Assembly: GCA_011525015.1 (NCBI GenBank)
Contig: WTJC01000013.1
Span: 1-63,184 of the forward strand
Origin: Flavobacteriales bacterium
GTDB lineage: Bacteria; Bacteroidota; Bacteroidia; Flavobacteriales; Flavobacteriaceae
Reading direction: 5' to 3'
Length of the DNA stretch: 63,184 bases
Positions 27,310 to 35,566 of this stretch are shown piece by piece. The notes under the pieces are model-generated. The model was not told the DNA's origin. It saw only the letters and a program-made list of their open reading frames with translations, and made no database searches. The position numbers were made by a program, and so were the translations under genes. Each line of letters begins with the position of its first letter. The first letter of the stretch is position 1.

Positions 27310-27383
27310 GGCGAGGTAGCTCAGGTGGTTAGAGCGCAGGATTCATAACCCTGAGGTCGGGAGTTCAAGTCTCCCTCTCGCTA
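27310..27383 (+). tRNA. tRNA-Met (CAU)
   Basis: A 74-nt cloverleaf: acceptor GGCGAGG pairs with TCTCGCT (two G-U pairs), D arm GCTC/GAGC, anticodon arm CAGGA-TTCATAA-CCCTG with CAT at 27344-27346, T arm GGGAG/CTCCC with TTCAAGT loop, discriminator A. The 3' CCA is not encoded. It lacks the GGG/CCC anticodon stem of initiator tRNA, so elongator Met is the best call; an Ile (lysidine) tRNA is unlikely. Confidence 0.92.
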
Positions 27384-27388
27384 CAGAA

Positions 27389-27420
27389 AAAAACCAACTG
27401 AAAATCAGTTGGTTTTTTGT
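27389..27420 (+). terminator. Rho-independent terminator after tRNA-Met
   Basis: A long stem (AAACCAACTG / CAGTTGGTTT) with loop AAAAT and a T run, 6 nt after the tRNA. Confidence 0.88.
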
Positions 27421-27440
27421 TTTTAGCATACTATGTTATA

Positions 27441-27515
27441 CAAAAAAAGGCGCCACAAGGGCGCCTTACAACTAACTAAATCATCAAACAATATAAGTTT
27501 GAAGTTGCAAAAATA
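27441..27515 (-). ncRNA. Candidate small RNA on the minus strand
   Basis: On the minus strand a -7 box TATTTTTG (27515-27508) is followed about 40 nt later by a strong GC hairpin (AAGGCGCC / GGCGCCTT, 27467-27447) and a T run ending near 27441. This is the layout of a short transcript of about 60 nt beginning near 27503 with its own promoter and terminator. No minus-strand gene lies upstream that the terminator could serve. It contains no meaningful open frame. The remainder of the gap (27516-27616) shows nothing recognisable beyond the probable promoter region of the next gene. Confidence 0.4.
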
Positions 27516-27616
27516 CTATGCATGCATAAGTTATTCTCATAATTTATGTTAAGAAAATATTATCTCGTTCAATTATTCCCTCATTGTGTTGAACGATATT
27601 TAATTAAATTGCGGTT

Positions 27617-28477
27617 ATGCATAACAAAATTTTAGCCTTTCTATTAATAGTCAGTCTCTCGTTTAGTTCTATTGGACAAGACCTTTCTCCCTATTCTATT
27701 TTTAACTCAGATGGCAAAAAAGTTAAGGCGAAAAAGATGCTAAAATCTTTATTAAAATCTGACGTGGTGTTTTATGGGGAGCTACATAACAATAGTATTG
27801 CCCATTGGCTCGAGCTCAAATTACTTCAAGAATTAGACCAGCAAACCGATGTCAGTATTGGCGCAGAAATGTTTGAATCAGACAATCAAAAAGCCTTAAA
27901 TGCATATCTGTCTGATAAGATTAACCAGTCCCAACTCGACTCTATGGCAAGACTGTGGCCAAATTACAATACCGATTACAAACCCTTAGTAGATTATGCC
28001 AAATTGAATAATTTACCTTTTATAGCGACGAACATTCCTCGGAAATACGCCTCTAAGGTTTATAGAGAAGGTGGTTTTGAAGCCCTAAATAATTTAGACA
28101 CTCTTGAAAAAAACTGGATAGCTCCTTCACCCATTGCATTTGATATCGAACTCTCTCAATATAAAAACATGTTGACTATGATGGGAGACCACGGCTCGGT
28201 AGATATGGTTAAAGCTCAAGCAATTAAAGATGCTACTATGGCACACTTTATACATCTAAACCTAAAAGAAAATCAATTATTCTATCATCTAAATGGAAGC
28301 TATCACAGTGATTTTCATCAAGGTATACTGTGGTATTTAAAGCGTCTAAACCCTAACTTAATTATAAAAACCATTACTACTGTTGAACAAGATCAGCTCA
28401 AATCAATGCATAAGGATCATTTAAACAAGGCAGATTTTATCATTGTTGTAGACAGTGAAATGACTAAAACCTATTAA
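27617..28477 (+). CDS. ChaN family heme/iron-associated protein, exported
   Basis: 286 residues. A Sec signal peptide ends near SSIGQ (residue 21). The domain matches ChaN (haem-binding, uptake-like) proteins: VVFYGELHNNSIAHWLELKLL near the start, GAEMFESDNQ, and near the end the YHLNGSYHSDFHQGILWYL motif. ChaN of Campylobacter binds heme between protomers. There is no lipobox, so this one is likely free in the periplasm. Followed 11 nt later by another exported protein gene, probably the same transcript. Confidence 0.83.
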   Translation: MHNKILAFLLIVSLSFSSIGQDLSPYSIFNSDGKKVKAKKMLKSLLKSDVVFYGELHNNSIAHWLELKLLQELDQQTDVSIGAEMFESDNQKALNAYLSDKINQSQLDSMARLWPNYNTDYKPLVDYAKLNNLPFIATNIPRKYASKVYREGGFEALNNLDTLEKNWIAPSPIAFDIELSQYKNMLTMMGDHGSVDMVKAQAIKDATMAHFIHLNLKENQLFYHLNGSYHSDFHQGILWYLKRLNPNLIIKTITTVEQDQLKSMHKDHLNKADFIIVVDSEMTKTY

Positions 28478-28488
28478 CTAAATTCATC

Positions 28489-29181
28489 ATGAAGCAAATC
28501 GTATTTACTTTTTTATTTTCAGTTCAATTTTTGATGAGTCAAGCACAAATTGATGGAGCTTGGGAATATCAAAACGAATCAGACCAAACAGAAACACTCG
28601 TATTTGTCAACGGATACTTTTCTCATGCCACATTTACCACGGCTAAAGGTGAATTTGTCGCCACACACGGTGGACGCGTATCTAACACGAAAAAACAGCT
28701 CTCATTTACGGTGGAATTTGACACTGAACACAAGGAGAATGTGGGTAAAACCATCAATATGGATTACCGAATCAAGTCCAAAAGAAAATTATACATCGGA
28801 GATAAGATCTATGTGCGTACAGATTACGGAACTGAAGGTGATCTCAATGGCGCCTGGCTTATGTCTGGTCGAAAAAGAGATGGAAAAATTCAAACAAGAT
28901 CTACAGACGGTCCTCGTAAAACCATGAAAATACTCTCAGGAAAGCGCTTTCAGTGGATTGCTTATAATACAGCAACAGGAGATTTCTTTGGAACAGGTGG
29001 CGGTTCGTATACTACTGTTAATGGTAAATACACCGAAAATATAGAATTCTTCTCCAGAGACAATAGTCGCGTTGGAGCAGCCTTAGGTTTTGATTATGAA
29101 CTCATCGACGAGAATTGGCACCACTCTGGCTTTAGTAGTAAAGGAGCTCCACTTTATGAAATTTGGAGTCAGCGAGATTAA
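28489..29181 (+). CDS. Exported protein with two lipocalin-like repeats
   Basis: 230 residues with a signal peptide (residues 1-19, ending MSQAQ). The mature part seems to be built of two similar beta-rich halves: IDGAWEYQNESDQTETLVFV (about 21) and LNGAWLMSGRKRDGKI (about 118). Each half begins with GAW and carries a later phrase of the YFSHATFTTAKGEF / RFQWIAYNTATGDF type, so it looks like a tandem calycin-type protein. I do not recognise a characterised family member. It lies just after the ChaN-like gene. Confidence 0.75.
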   Translation: MKQIVFTFLFSVQFLMSQAQIDGAWEYQNESDQTETLVFVNGYFSHATFTTAKGEFVATHGGRVSNTKKQLSFTVEFDTEHKENVGKTINMDYRIKSKRKLYIGDKIYVRTDYGTEGDLNGAWLMSGRKRDGKIQTRSTDGPRKTMKILSGKRFQWIAYNTATGDFFGTGGGSYTTVNGKYTENIEFFSRDNSRVGAALGFDYELIDENWHHSGFSSKGAPLYEIWSQRD

Positions 29182-30135
29182 CTAAGACTGAATTAGATAG
29201 TTTTCAACATTTTTCTGAATGCGTTCAGACAGGTCTTCAACGGATGACTTGACAAAGGTTTTACCTGTTATCGCCTCGAATAGTTCGATGTAACGCTGAG
29301 ATATGCTCGATATATAATCATCTGACATTTCAGGTAATTGCTGTCCTGGCTTACCCTGGAATCCGTTTTCAATTAACCATCGTCTCACAAACTCCTTTGA
29401 GAGTTGCTTTTGAGGCATTCGCTTTTCTTGTAATTCTTTATAAGTGTCGGCATAGAAGTATCTTGAAGAATCAGGAGTATGAACCTCGTCAATCAAAACA
29501 ATTTCACCATCTTTTGTTTTCCCAAATTCGTATTTGGTGTCTACAAGTAATAACCCTTGTTTTGCAGCAATCTCTGTGCCTCTCTCAAATAAAGCGTGGG
29601 TGTACTTTTCTAATATGGCGTAGTCTGAGGCAGAAACAATTCCTTTGCTGAGAATTTCTTCTTTTGAAATGTCCTCGTCGTGATCGCCTTTTTCAGCCTT
29701 AGTGGCAGGGGTAATTATAGGATGGTCAAACTTCTCATTTTCAATCATACCTTCTTTCAAAGGAACTCCGCACAACTCTCTTTTCCCGGAATGGTACTCG
29801 CGGGCGGCATGACCAACCAAATAGGCTCTGATGACCATTTCTACCTTGAAAGGCGTACAGGCCTTACCTATAGAAACATTTGGGTCTGGAGAAGCTATAA
29901 ACCAATTGGGAACAATATCACTTGTTTCCTTAAGCATTTGAGTCGCAATTTGATTTAAAATTTGCCCTTTATATGGAATACCCTTTGGCATTACAACATC
30001 AAAAGCAGATAAGCGATCTGTAGCGACCATTACCATGATGTCGTTTTCTAGGGTATAAACCTCTCTAACCTTTCCTCTATAAACTGATTTTTGTCCAGGG
30101 AACTGAAAATCAGTGGACATGACTGTATTAGACAT
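29182..30135 (-). CDS. purC: Phosphoribosylaminoimidazole-succinocarboxamide synthase
   Basis: 317-residue SAICAR synthase, the longer form typical of Bacteroidota. It ligates aspartate to CAIR in de novo purine synthesis using ATP. Motifs include [12 protein letters not shown] near the N-terminus, [13 protein letters not shown], and [15 protein letters not shown] containing the metal-binding residues. It lies 4 nt downstream of phoH on the same strand and is convergent with the exported-protein gene, with no gap. Confidence 0.95.
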   Translation of the reverse strand: MSNTVMSTDFQFPGQKSVYRGKVREVYTLENDIMVMVATDRLSAFDVVMPKGIPYKGQILNQIATQMLKETSDIVPNWFIASPDPNVSIGKACTPFKVEMVIRAYLVGHAAREYHSGKRELCGVPLKEGMIENEKFDHPIITPATKAEKGDHDEDISKEEILSKGIVSASDYAILEKYTHALFERGTEIAAKQGLLLVDTKYEFGKTKDGEIVLIDEVHTPDSSRYFYADTYKELQEKRMPQKQLSKEFVRRWLIENGFQGKPGQQLPEMSDDYISSISQRYIELFEAITGKTFVKSSVEDLSERIQKNVENYLIQS

Positions 30136-30139
30136 AAAT

Positions 30140-31096
30140 TTAATTTTGATGTTCTAGACCCTTGTAGGCTTCAATTACTTTTTTGACGAGTTTGTGACGA
30201 ATGACATCTTTATCATCCAAGTATATCACTCCAATTCCTTCGACCTTATTCAATACCAAAAGTGCTTCTTTAAGGCCCGATATAACCCTTCTCGGCAAAT
30301 CTATTTGTCCTGGATCACCTGTGATAAGGAATTTAGCATTCTTACCCATGCGCGTAAGAAACATTTTCATTTGAGCGTGAGTGGTATTTTGAGCCTCGTC
30401 TAAAATGACAAAAGCGTTGTCTAGTGTTCTTCCTCTCATAAACGCCATGGGTGCAATCTGTATGACTCCATTCTCGATGTGACTCGCCAATTTCTCAGCT
30501 GGTATCATATCTCGCAATGCATCGTACAAAGGCTGCATATAGGGATCGAGCTTTTCTTTTAAATCACCGGGAAGAAAACCCAAATTCTCGCCGGCCTCCA
30601 CAGCTGGTCTGGTTAATATAATTCGCTTGACTTCTTTTTCTTTGAGCGCTTTGACTGCCAAGGCAACACCTGTGTAGGTTTTACCAGTACCCGCAGGACC
30701 TATGGCAAATACCATGTCATTTTTTAGACAACTGTCTACAAGGCGTTTTTGATTTAAAGTTCTGGCTTTAATTGGTTTACCATTTACTCCGTGAACCAGT
30801 GTTTCTGATTCTATAGCATTTAAACTTTCAGCTTCTTTATTGGAGGCAGAGCTTAAAATACGCTCTATACTATTTTCATCTAGCTTATTGAATTTGGCGA
30901 AATGAGCGGTTAACATGTCGAATCTCAAATCAAATTCTTCTAAAACCTCTTCATCTCCAAAGGCCTTTAATTTATTTCCTCTTACGACAATTTTAAGTTT
31001 GGGAAAATATCTTTTTAACAGTTCAGTAGTCTCGTTCTGCAATCCGAAAAAATCTCTCGCATTGATATCGGTGAGTTCAATTATGAGTTCGTTCAA
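30140..31096 (-). CDS. phoH: PhoH family protein
   Basis: 318-residue PhoH-like ATPase (YbeZ group). An N-terminal KH-like region of about 100 residues precedes the ATPase core with Walker [16 protein letters not shown] and Walker B VILDEAQN; the ARG-finger-type GDPGQIDLP motif follows. Members work in RNA metabolism together with the endoribonuclease YbeY. The start is a TTG at 31096 (MNELIIELT), which matches where I recall the family N-terminus to be. It heads a two-gene operon with purC. Confidence 0.92.
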   Translation of the reverse strand: MNELIIELTDINARDFFGLQNETTELLKRYFPKLKIVVRGNKLKAFGDEEVLEEFDLRFDMLTAHFAKFNKLDENSIERILSSASNKEAESLNAIESETLVHGVNGKPIKARTLNQKRLVDSCLKNDMVFAIGPAGTGKTYTGVALAVKALKEKEVKRIILTRPAVEAGENLGFLPGDLKEKLDPYMQPLYDALRDMIPAEKLASHIENGVIQIAPMAFMRGRTLDNAFVILDEAQNTTHAQMKMFLTRMGKNAKFLITGDPGQIDLPRRVISGLKEALLVLNKVEGIGVIYLDDKDVIRHKLVKKVIEAYKGLEHQN

Positions 31097-31121
31097 AATT
31101 TCTTTTACTAATTTTACATCA

Positions 31122-31129
31122 CAAACTTA
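31122..31129 (-). promoter_or_regulatory. Bacteroidota -7 box for phoH-purC
   Basis: On the minus strand this reads TAAGTTTG, matching TAnnTTTG. It would start transcription about 20 nt upstream of the TTG at 31096. Confidence 0.5.
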
Positions 31130-31174
31130 GTTTTTTTTCCATTTTTACCGTGAAAAAACTATTAACAACCCCAT

Positions 31175-31999
31175 ATGTCCTTGATAACGCTTACTACAGA
31201 TTATGGCAGCAAAGATCATTTTGTAGCGAGTCTAAAAGGCGTTCTTCTAAAACACAATCCCAAGACAGCGATTATAGATATTTCTCATCAGATTAATCCA
31301 TACGATACACTGATGGCTTCATATATTGTCAAAAGCTGTTACCAAGACTTTCCAGAAGGTTCAGTGCACATTGTGGCTGTCGATGCCAGTACCACTAGTG
31401 ATGAACCTCATATAGCAGTTTATGCTGACCGACACTTTTTTATCTGTCCTAACAAAGGATTCATATCTCAAGTCTTCAGAGCAGATCAAATTCAGTCTGC
31501 AGTATACATCAACGCTGCATCTGATGATTATCAATCCTTTCAGGCAAAAACGATTCTTTCAAAGGCTGCCATTCACTTATCAAGTGGTGGACCAATAGAA
31601 CTCTTAGGAAATAAAGCGGATAGTATCTTTGAAATCAAAACGCAAAGTGTCTATTTTGACCAGGTCAACAACAAGTTGATTGGTCATTTCATTTATATCG
31701 ATCACTACGGCAATTTGGTGACCAATATTAAGCGTATTGATTTTGACGCGCGCAGAAAAAATAGAAATTTCAATATTGTATTCGGACAGATACGAATTTC
31801 TGCGATTTACGACTCCTATGCGGAGTTTAATAGGCTATACAAAAGAACAAATGACGCAAGCGGTGAGGTTTTTGCGCTATTTAATTCTTCTGGTTATCTC
31901 GAAATTGGCCTGTACAAATCAAACCCGGGCACAAGAGGAAGTGCCTCTACTCTATTTGCTATAAAAGTCTTTGATTTAATTTCTGTTGAGTTTCATTAA
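31175..31999 (+). CDS. SAM hydroxide adenosyltransferase (DUF62)
   Basis: 274-residue member of the chlorinase/fluorinase (DUF62) superfamily. The N-terminus carries the TTDYGSKDHFVASLKG motif with the conserved Asp, and the C-terminal domain has the DHYGNLVTNI motif. Non-halogenating members hydrolyse S-adenosylmethionine to adenosine and methionine. Its stop overlaps the GldF-GldG start by one base (TAATG), so the two are coupled. I recall this gene upstream of gldF/gldG in other flavobacteria; why a SAM hydrolase travels with a motility ABC gene is not known. Confidence 0.88.
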   Translation: MSLITLTTDYGSKDHFVASLKGVLLKHNPKTAIIDISHQINPYDTLMASYIVKSCYQDFPEGSVHIVAVDASTTSDEPHIAVYADRHFFICPNKGFISQVFRADQIQSAVYINAASDDYQSFQAKTILSKAAIHLSSGGPIELLGNKADSIFEIKTQSVYFDQVNNKLIGHFIYIDHYGNLVTNIKRIDFDARRKNRNFNIVFGQIRISAIYDSYAEFNRLYKRTNDASGEVFALFNSSGYLEIGLYKSNPGTRGSASTLFAIKVFDLISVEFH

Positions 32000-34383
32000 T
32001 GAGTCGAATGGTTTACTTGTATTTACATGAATTGAAGAAGATGCTTTTGCGAGTGTCTGTACTAGCGAGTATACTTGCCTTTTGGCTGATAAGCAGTTTG
32101 TTTTTGTGGATATTCAATTCTTCAATGAATTTAACCAATCAGCTGGAGGCGGATATCAAACCTTATTTTTTATTGGGTTCAATTCTACTTACAGTATTGT
32201 CAAGCTTGCTGGCCAACCAGAGTTTAGTTGAAGAAAAGCGATTTCACACGAATCTCTTGCAAGCATTTAGTCCTTTTTCATCGACTCAATATCTATCCGT
32301 CAAATTTGCTGTGCTCAAAACCCTGCTCTTTGTAGCTATAATTCCAAGTTTTCTGCATTTCTATTTTTTGGGATTAGTCTCAAGTGATGAGATGGAATTG
32401 GGTGTTTTTCTCAACCAGCTAATTGCGCTATGGCTTTATATATTGGTCATTGCTGCAATGGCCTTATATGTTAGTACCTCTAATAAAAGTCTTGTTACAG
32501 GACTACTTTTAAGCCTACTTTCAGGATTTGGTATTTTCTATGGTTTTGAGTTTATAGCTAATCAGATCTCCAACAACAATTTTTCGAATTTCATCGCTTC
32601 TTTAGGTGGATATTACATCCTACAAAAAGCAAGTTTAGGCATAGCCAACCTAGCGCATTTGACCTACCTTTTAGGATTAGTTTTAATTTTTTTAGGCCTG
32701 TATTACAGACGTCAAACTCCATTTTCAAAACTTAAACCATGGCTTATTACTGGGCCTGCTTTGATTGTTTTAGCCCTTCTCTTTTCAAACCAACTTCGCT
32801 TTGATCTCACTGAAAACAAGAGATACACAGTAACCAAGCTCGAATTGAATGAAAATTTGCTCAAAGAAGAAATCGAAATTTTAGTGTATCTAGATGGAAA
32901 TTTACCTTTGGTTTTTCAAGACTTACGAGAAGAAACATCGATTTTATTAGGTCAATTTCAAAGACAGTTTGAGCAGTTAACTATTCGCTATGTCGATTTT
33001 GAAAAACTCGATGAAAACAGCGGTGAATTTGAATTGATTAGTGATTTAGGTCTGAATCCTTATCAATATATAGAATCTGAGCGCGGTCAGCAAAAAAGAA
33101 TGCTTGTGTTTCCTTGGGCAGTTGCTGTGCATAAAAACAAAAAAGTCAAAATTCCACTCTTAAAAAATGAAGTGGGTTTAGAACTGGATGGTAGAATTCA
33201 AAAAGGAATTATTGAGTTGGAATTCGAAATTGCAAATGCCATCGACTTGCTTTTAAATCCGGTTCAGAAAAAAATCGCCCTTATTAGAGATCACGGCGAA
33301 TCTGAGGATGCATTACTCTTTGACCTATTCGAATCAAATGCACTGCGTTATGAAGCGCTGACCTTTCCTATGAATCAAAGCGAGATGAATGATCAAGAAA
33401 TGATTGAGCTGTTAAACACCTTTGACTTGGTCTTTGTATCTAATCCAACCAAACCCTTTTCAGAAAGAGATAAGTATATTCTCGACCAATACCTTATGAA
33501 TGGTAAACCCATGATATGGCTGATTCAATCTCAGCTCATGGCTATGGACAGCCTTTACAATAACTCGGGAGAAAATCTGGTCACCAGCGTCGATTTAAAT
33601 TTGGACGATTTATTCTTCAAATATGGAATTCGAATGAATAAAGACCTTGTTTTTGACAAGTACAATACCCCTGTGGTATTTGCCAATGGTCAGGGTGAAC
33701 AGACTCAGTACAATCCTCTGCCCTGGCCTTATCATCCCATGGTATTTCCGTATAAGAATCATCCTATTACAGCAGGGGTAAAACCTTTGAGACTTCAATT
33801 TGCCAATAGTTTAGATACGCTTCCAAACGCTGTTGCTAAAACGGTGCTGTTGCGATCTTCACCGCTCTCGCTTCGCTTAAACACGCCTCTGCAATTAAAC
33901 ATCAATGAAGTGCTAAATGAGGCGCAAACAAAAGAAATATCCCCAAGTCTCAACAGAGCAATTTTAGGAGTCTTATTAGAAGGGCGCTTTGAATCTGCAT
34001 TTAAAAATAGAATCCTTCCCTTAAAAAATGTTTCGTTTGAGTCGGAATCAAGTCCAACTCAATTACTAGTTGTTTCAGATGGGGAATTGGGTGAAAATCA
34101 ATTCGATCAAGGAAAGATTGTTCCCTTGGGCTACGACAAATGGACAAATACCAATTATGGCAACAAGGCCTTTTTAACTGCCGCAATGGATTATTTGTTG
34201 GGTAAAGCCTACCTCTTGCAACTCAAATCAAAAATCAAAAGACTCGTTGTGATTCAACAAGAAAATCTCGAAGAGCGCTCCCATCGCTTTTTTTATTGGA
34301 GTTTTTTGCTTCCAAGTGTTTTGTTCAGTTTGAGTATTGCACTATTGCATTGGAGAAGACAAAAGAGATACGCAAGCTTGTGA
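31999..34383 (+). CDS. gldG: GldF-GldG fusion, gliding motility/secretion ABC transporter component
   Basis: 794-residue inner-membrane protein that joins two parts usually encoded separately. Residues 1-240 are GldF-like: an ABC permease with about six membrane helices (near 18-40, 55-75, 103-125, 139-160, 166-188 and 218-235). Residues 245-794 are GldG-like: a membrane segment, the RFDLTENKRYTVTKL motif (267-281), a long periplasmic domain, and a final membrane helix near 765-785. GldF and GldG, with ATPase GldA, form a transporter needed for gliding in Flavobacterium johnsoniae. GldA is not in the window. The gene overlaps the SAM hydrolase stop by 1 nt and is followed by dnaN. Confidence 0.86.
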   Translation: MSRMVYLYLHELKKMLLRVSVLASILAFWLISSLFLWIFNSSMNLTNQLEADIKPYFLLGSILLTVLSSLLANQSLVEEKRFHTNLLQAFSPFSSTQYLSVKFAVLKTLLFVAIIPSFLHFYFLGLVSSDEMELGVFLNQLIALWLYILVIAAMALYVSTSNKSLVTGLLLSLLSGFGIFYGFEFIANQISNNNFSNFIASLGGYYILQKASLGIANLAHLTYLLGLVLIFLGLYYRRQTPFSKLKPWLITGPALIVLALLFSNQLRFDLTENKRYTVTKLELNENLLKEEIEILVYLDGNLPLVFQDLREETSILLGQFQRQFEQLTIRYVDFEKLDENSGEFELISDLGLNPYQYIESERGQQKRMLVFPWAVAVHKNKKVKIPLLKNEVGLELDGRIQKGIIELEFEIANAIDLLLNPVQKKIALIRDHGESEDALLFDLFESNALRYEALTFPMNQSEMNDQEMIELLNTFDLVFVSNPTKPFSERDKYILDQYLMNGKPMIWLIQSQLMAMDSLYNNSGENLVTSVDLNLDDLFFKYGIRMNKDLVFDKYNTPVVFANGQGEQTQYNPLPWPYHPMVFPYKNHPITAGVKPLRLQFANSLDTLPNAVAKTVLLRSSPLSLRLNTPLQLNINEVLNEAQTKEISPSLNRAILGVLLEGRFESAFKNRILPLKNVSFESESSPTQLLVVSDGELGENQFDQGKIVPLGYDKWTNTNYGNKAFLTAAMDYLLGKAYLLQLKSKIKRLVVIQQENLEERSHRFFYWSFLLPSVLFSLSIALLHWRRQKRYASL

Positions 34384-34425
34384 TAAGTGTTGATAAGTAA
34401 TTTTTTAAAAACTATCGTATTCAAA

Positions 34426-34433
34426 TATCTTTG
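34426..34433 (+). promoter_or_regulatory. Bacteroidota -7 box for dnaN
   Basis: TATCTTTG matches TAnnTTTG. It lies only 4 nt before the first possible dnaN ATG (34438) and 7 nt before the second (34441), so the transcript would be leaderless or nearly so. Confidence 0.5.
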
Positions 34434-34440
34434 TTAGATG

Positions 34441-35559
34441 ATGAAATTTATTATATCAAGCTCGTACCTCTTGAAGCATTTGCAAATGCTTGGAGGTGTT
34501 ATTAATTCGAACAACACCCTTCCTATTCTCGATAACTTTTTATTCGATTTAGACGAGGGAAGTCTTAAGGTTACAGCAAGTGACTTAGAGACCACTATCT
34601 CAGCAGAATTAACAGTTGATTCAACAGACAAAGGCGTTATTGCGATTCCGGCTAAGTTATTACTCGATATCCTCAAAACCTTTGCTGATCAACCCCTAAC
34701 TTTTGTGGTTGAAGAAAACAGCACCGTTGAAATCAATGCTTCAAATGGTAAATACGCATTGGCATACGCTAACGGAGATGATTTTCCTAAGGCAATCAGT
34801 CTTTCTGATGCCGCCAAAACTTCTATGCTGGGTGATGTATTGGCAACGGCCATTTCGAAAACAATATTTGCGGCAGGCAATGATGATTTAAGACCTGTAA
34901 TGAGCGGAGTATTTTTTCAATTATCTCCTGCGAATTTCACGTTTGTGGCCACTGATGCGCACAAACTCGTGAAATACGAGCGTTCTGACTTGAGCTCTGA
35001 CAGCGAGGCAGAATTTATTATGCCTAAAAAACCATTGAATCTTCTCAAGGGAATGCTGACAGGATCAGAATCAGAAGTTCATCTTTCGTATACTGAAAAC
35101 AACGCTAAATTTGAATTTGACAATATAGAGCTCATCAGCCGCTTAATCGACGGGAAGTATCCAAACTACGAGGCGGTAATTCCCAAAGAAAATCCTAATG
35201 TTTTATCTGTTTCAAGAAATCAGTTCTTAGGTTCTGTACGACGCGTTTCTATATTCTCTAATAAAACCACACATCAAATTCGTCTTAAAATGGCCGGAGC
35301 TGAGATACAGATATCTGCTGAAGACGTAGATTTTAGCAATAAAGCTGACGAACGTCTGTCTTGTGCTTATCAAGGTGATGACCTTCAAATCGGATTCAAC
35401 TCTCGTTTCTTAACTGAGATGTTAAATAACCTAGGTTCTGAAGAGGTTTCACTTGCGATGAGTTTACCTAACAGGGCAGGAATCCTAACGCCTTCAGACG
35501 GATTAGATGAAGGCGAAAACATTCTAATGTTGGTGATGCCGGTGATGTTAAACGGTTAA
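34441..35559 (+). CDS. dnaN: DNA polymerase III beta subunit (sliding clamp)
   Basis: About 372 residues; three clamp domains. The N-terminus MKFIISSSYLLKHLQMLGGVI and the motif NTLPILDNFLFDL match flavobacterial DnaN, and the C-terminus ends VMPVMLNG. It dimerises into a ring that holds the polymerase on DNA. Two ATGs in a row (34438 and 34441) are possible; the second is usual for the family. The next gene, mnmE, starts 7 nt after the stop. Confidence 0.96.
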   Translation: MKFIISSSYLLKHLQMLGGVINSNNTLPILDNFLFDLDEGSLKVTASDLETTISAELTVDSTDKGVIAIPAKLLLDILKTFADQPLTFVVEENSTVEINASNGKYALAYANGDDFPKAISLSDAAKTSMLGDVLATAISKTIFAAGNDDLRPVMSGVFFQLSPANFTFVATDAHKLVKYERSDLSSDSEAEFIMPKKPLNLLKGMLTGSESEVHLSYTENNAKFEFDNIELISRLIDGKYPNYEAVIPKENPNVLSVSRNQFLGSVRRVSIFSNKTTHQIRLKMAGAEIQISAEDVDFSNKADERLSCAYQGDDLQIGFNSRFLTEMLNNLGSEEVSLAMSLPNRAGILTPSDGLDEGENILMLVMPVMLNG

Positions 35560-35566
35560 ATTTTTC

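Noticed and set aside
27337-27353. A-C mismatch at the base of the tRNA-Met anticodon loop
   Set aside because: I recall the same anticodon-arm sequence in other Bacteroidota, so it is probably normal for the phylum.
28550-28927. 125-codon frame inside the two-repeat exported protein gene
   Set aside because: Alternate frame of a gene with a clear signal peptide and domain pattern.
34381-34400. TGATAAGT repeats upstream of dnaN as DnaA boxes
   Set aside because: They differ from TTATCCACA at more than one position and there is no dnaA or cluster of boxes; no origin is claimed.
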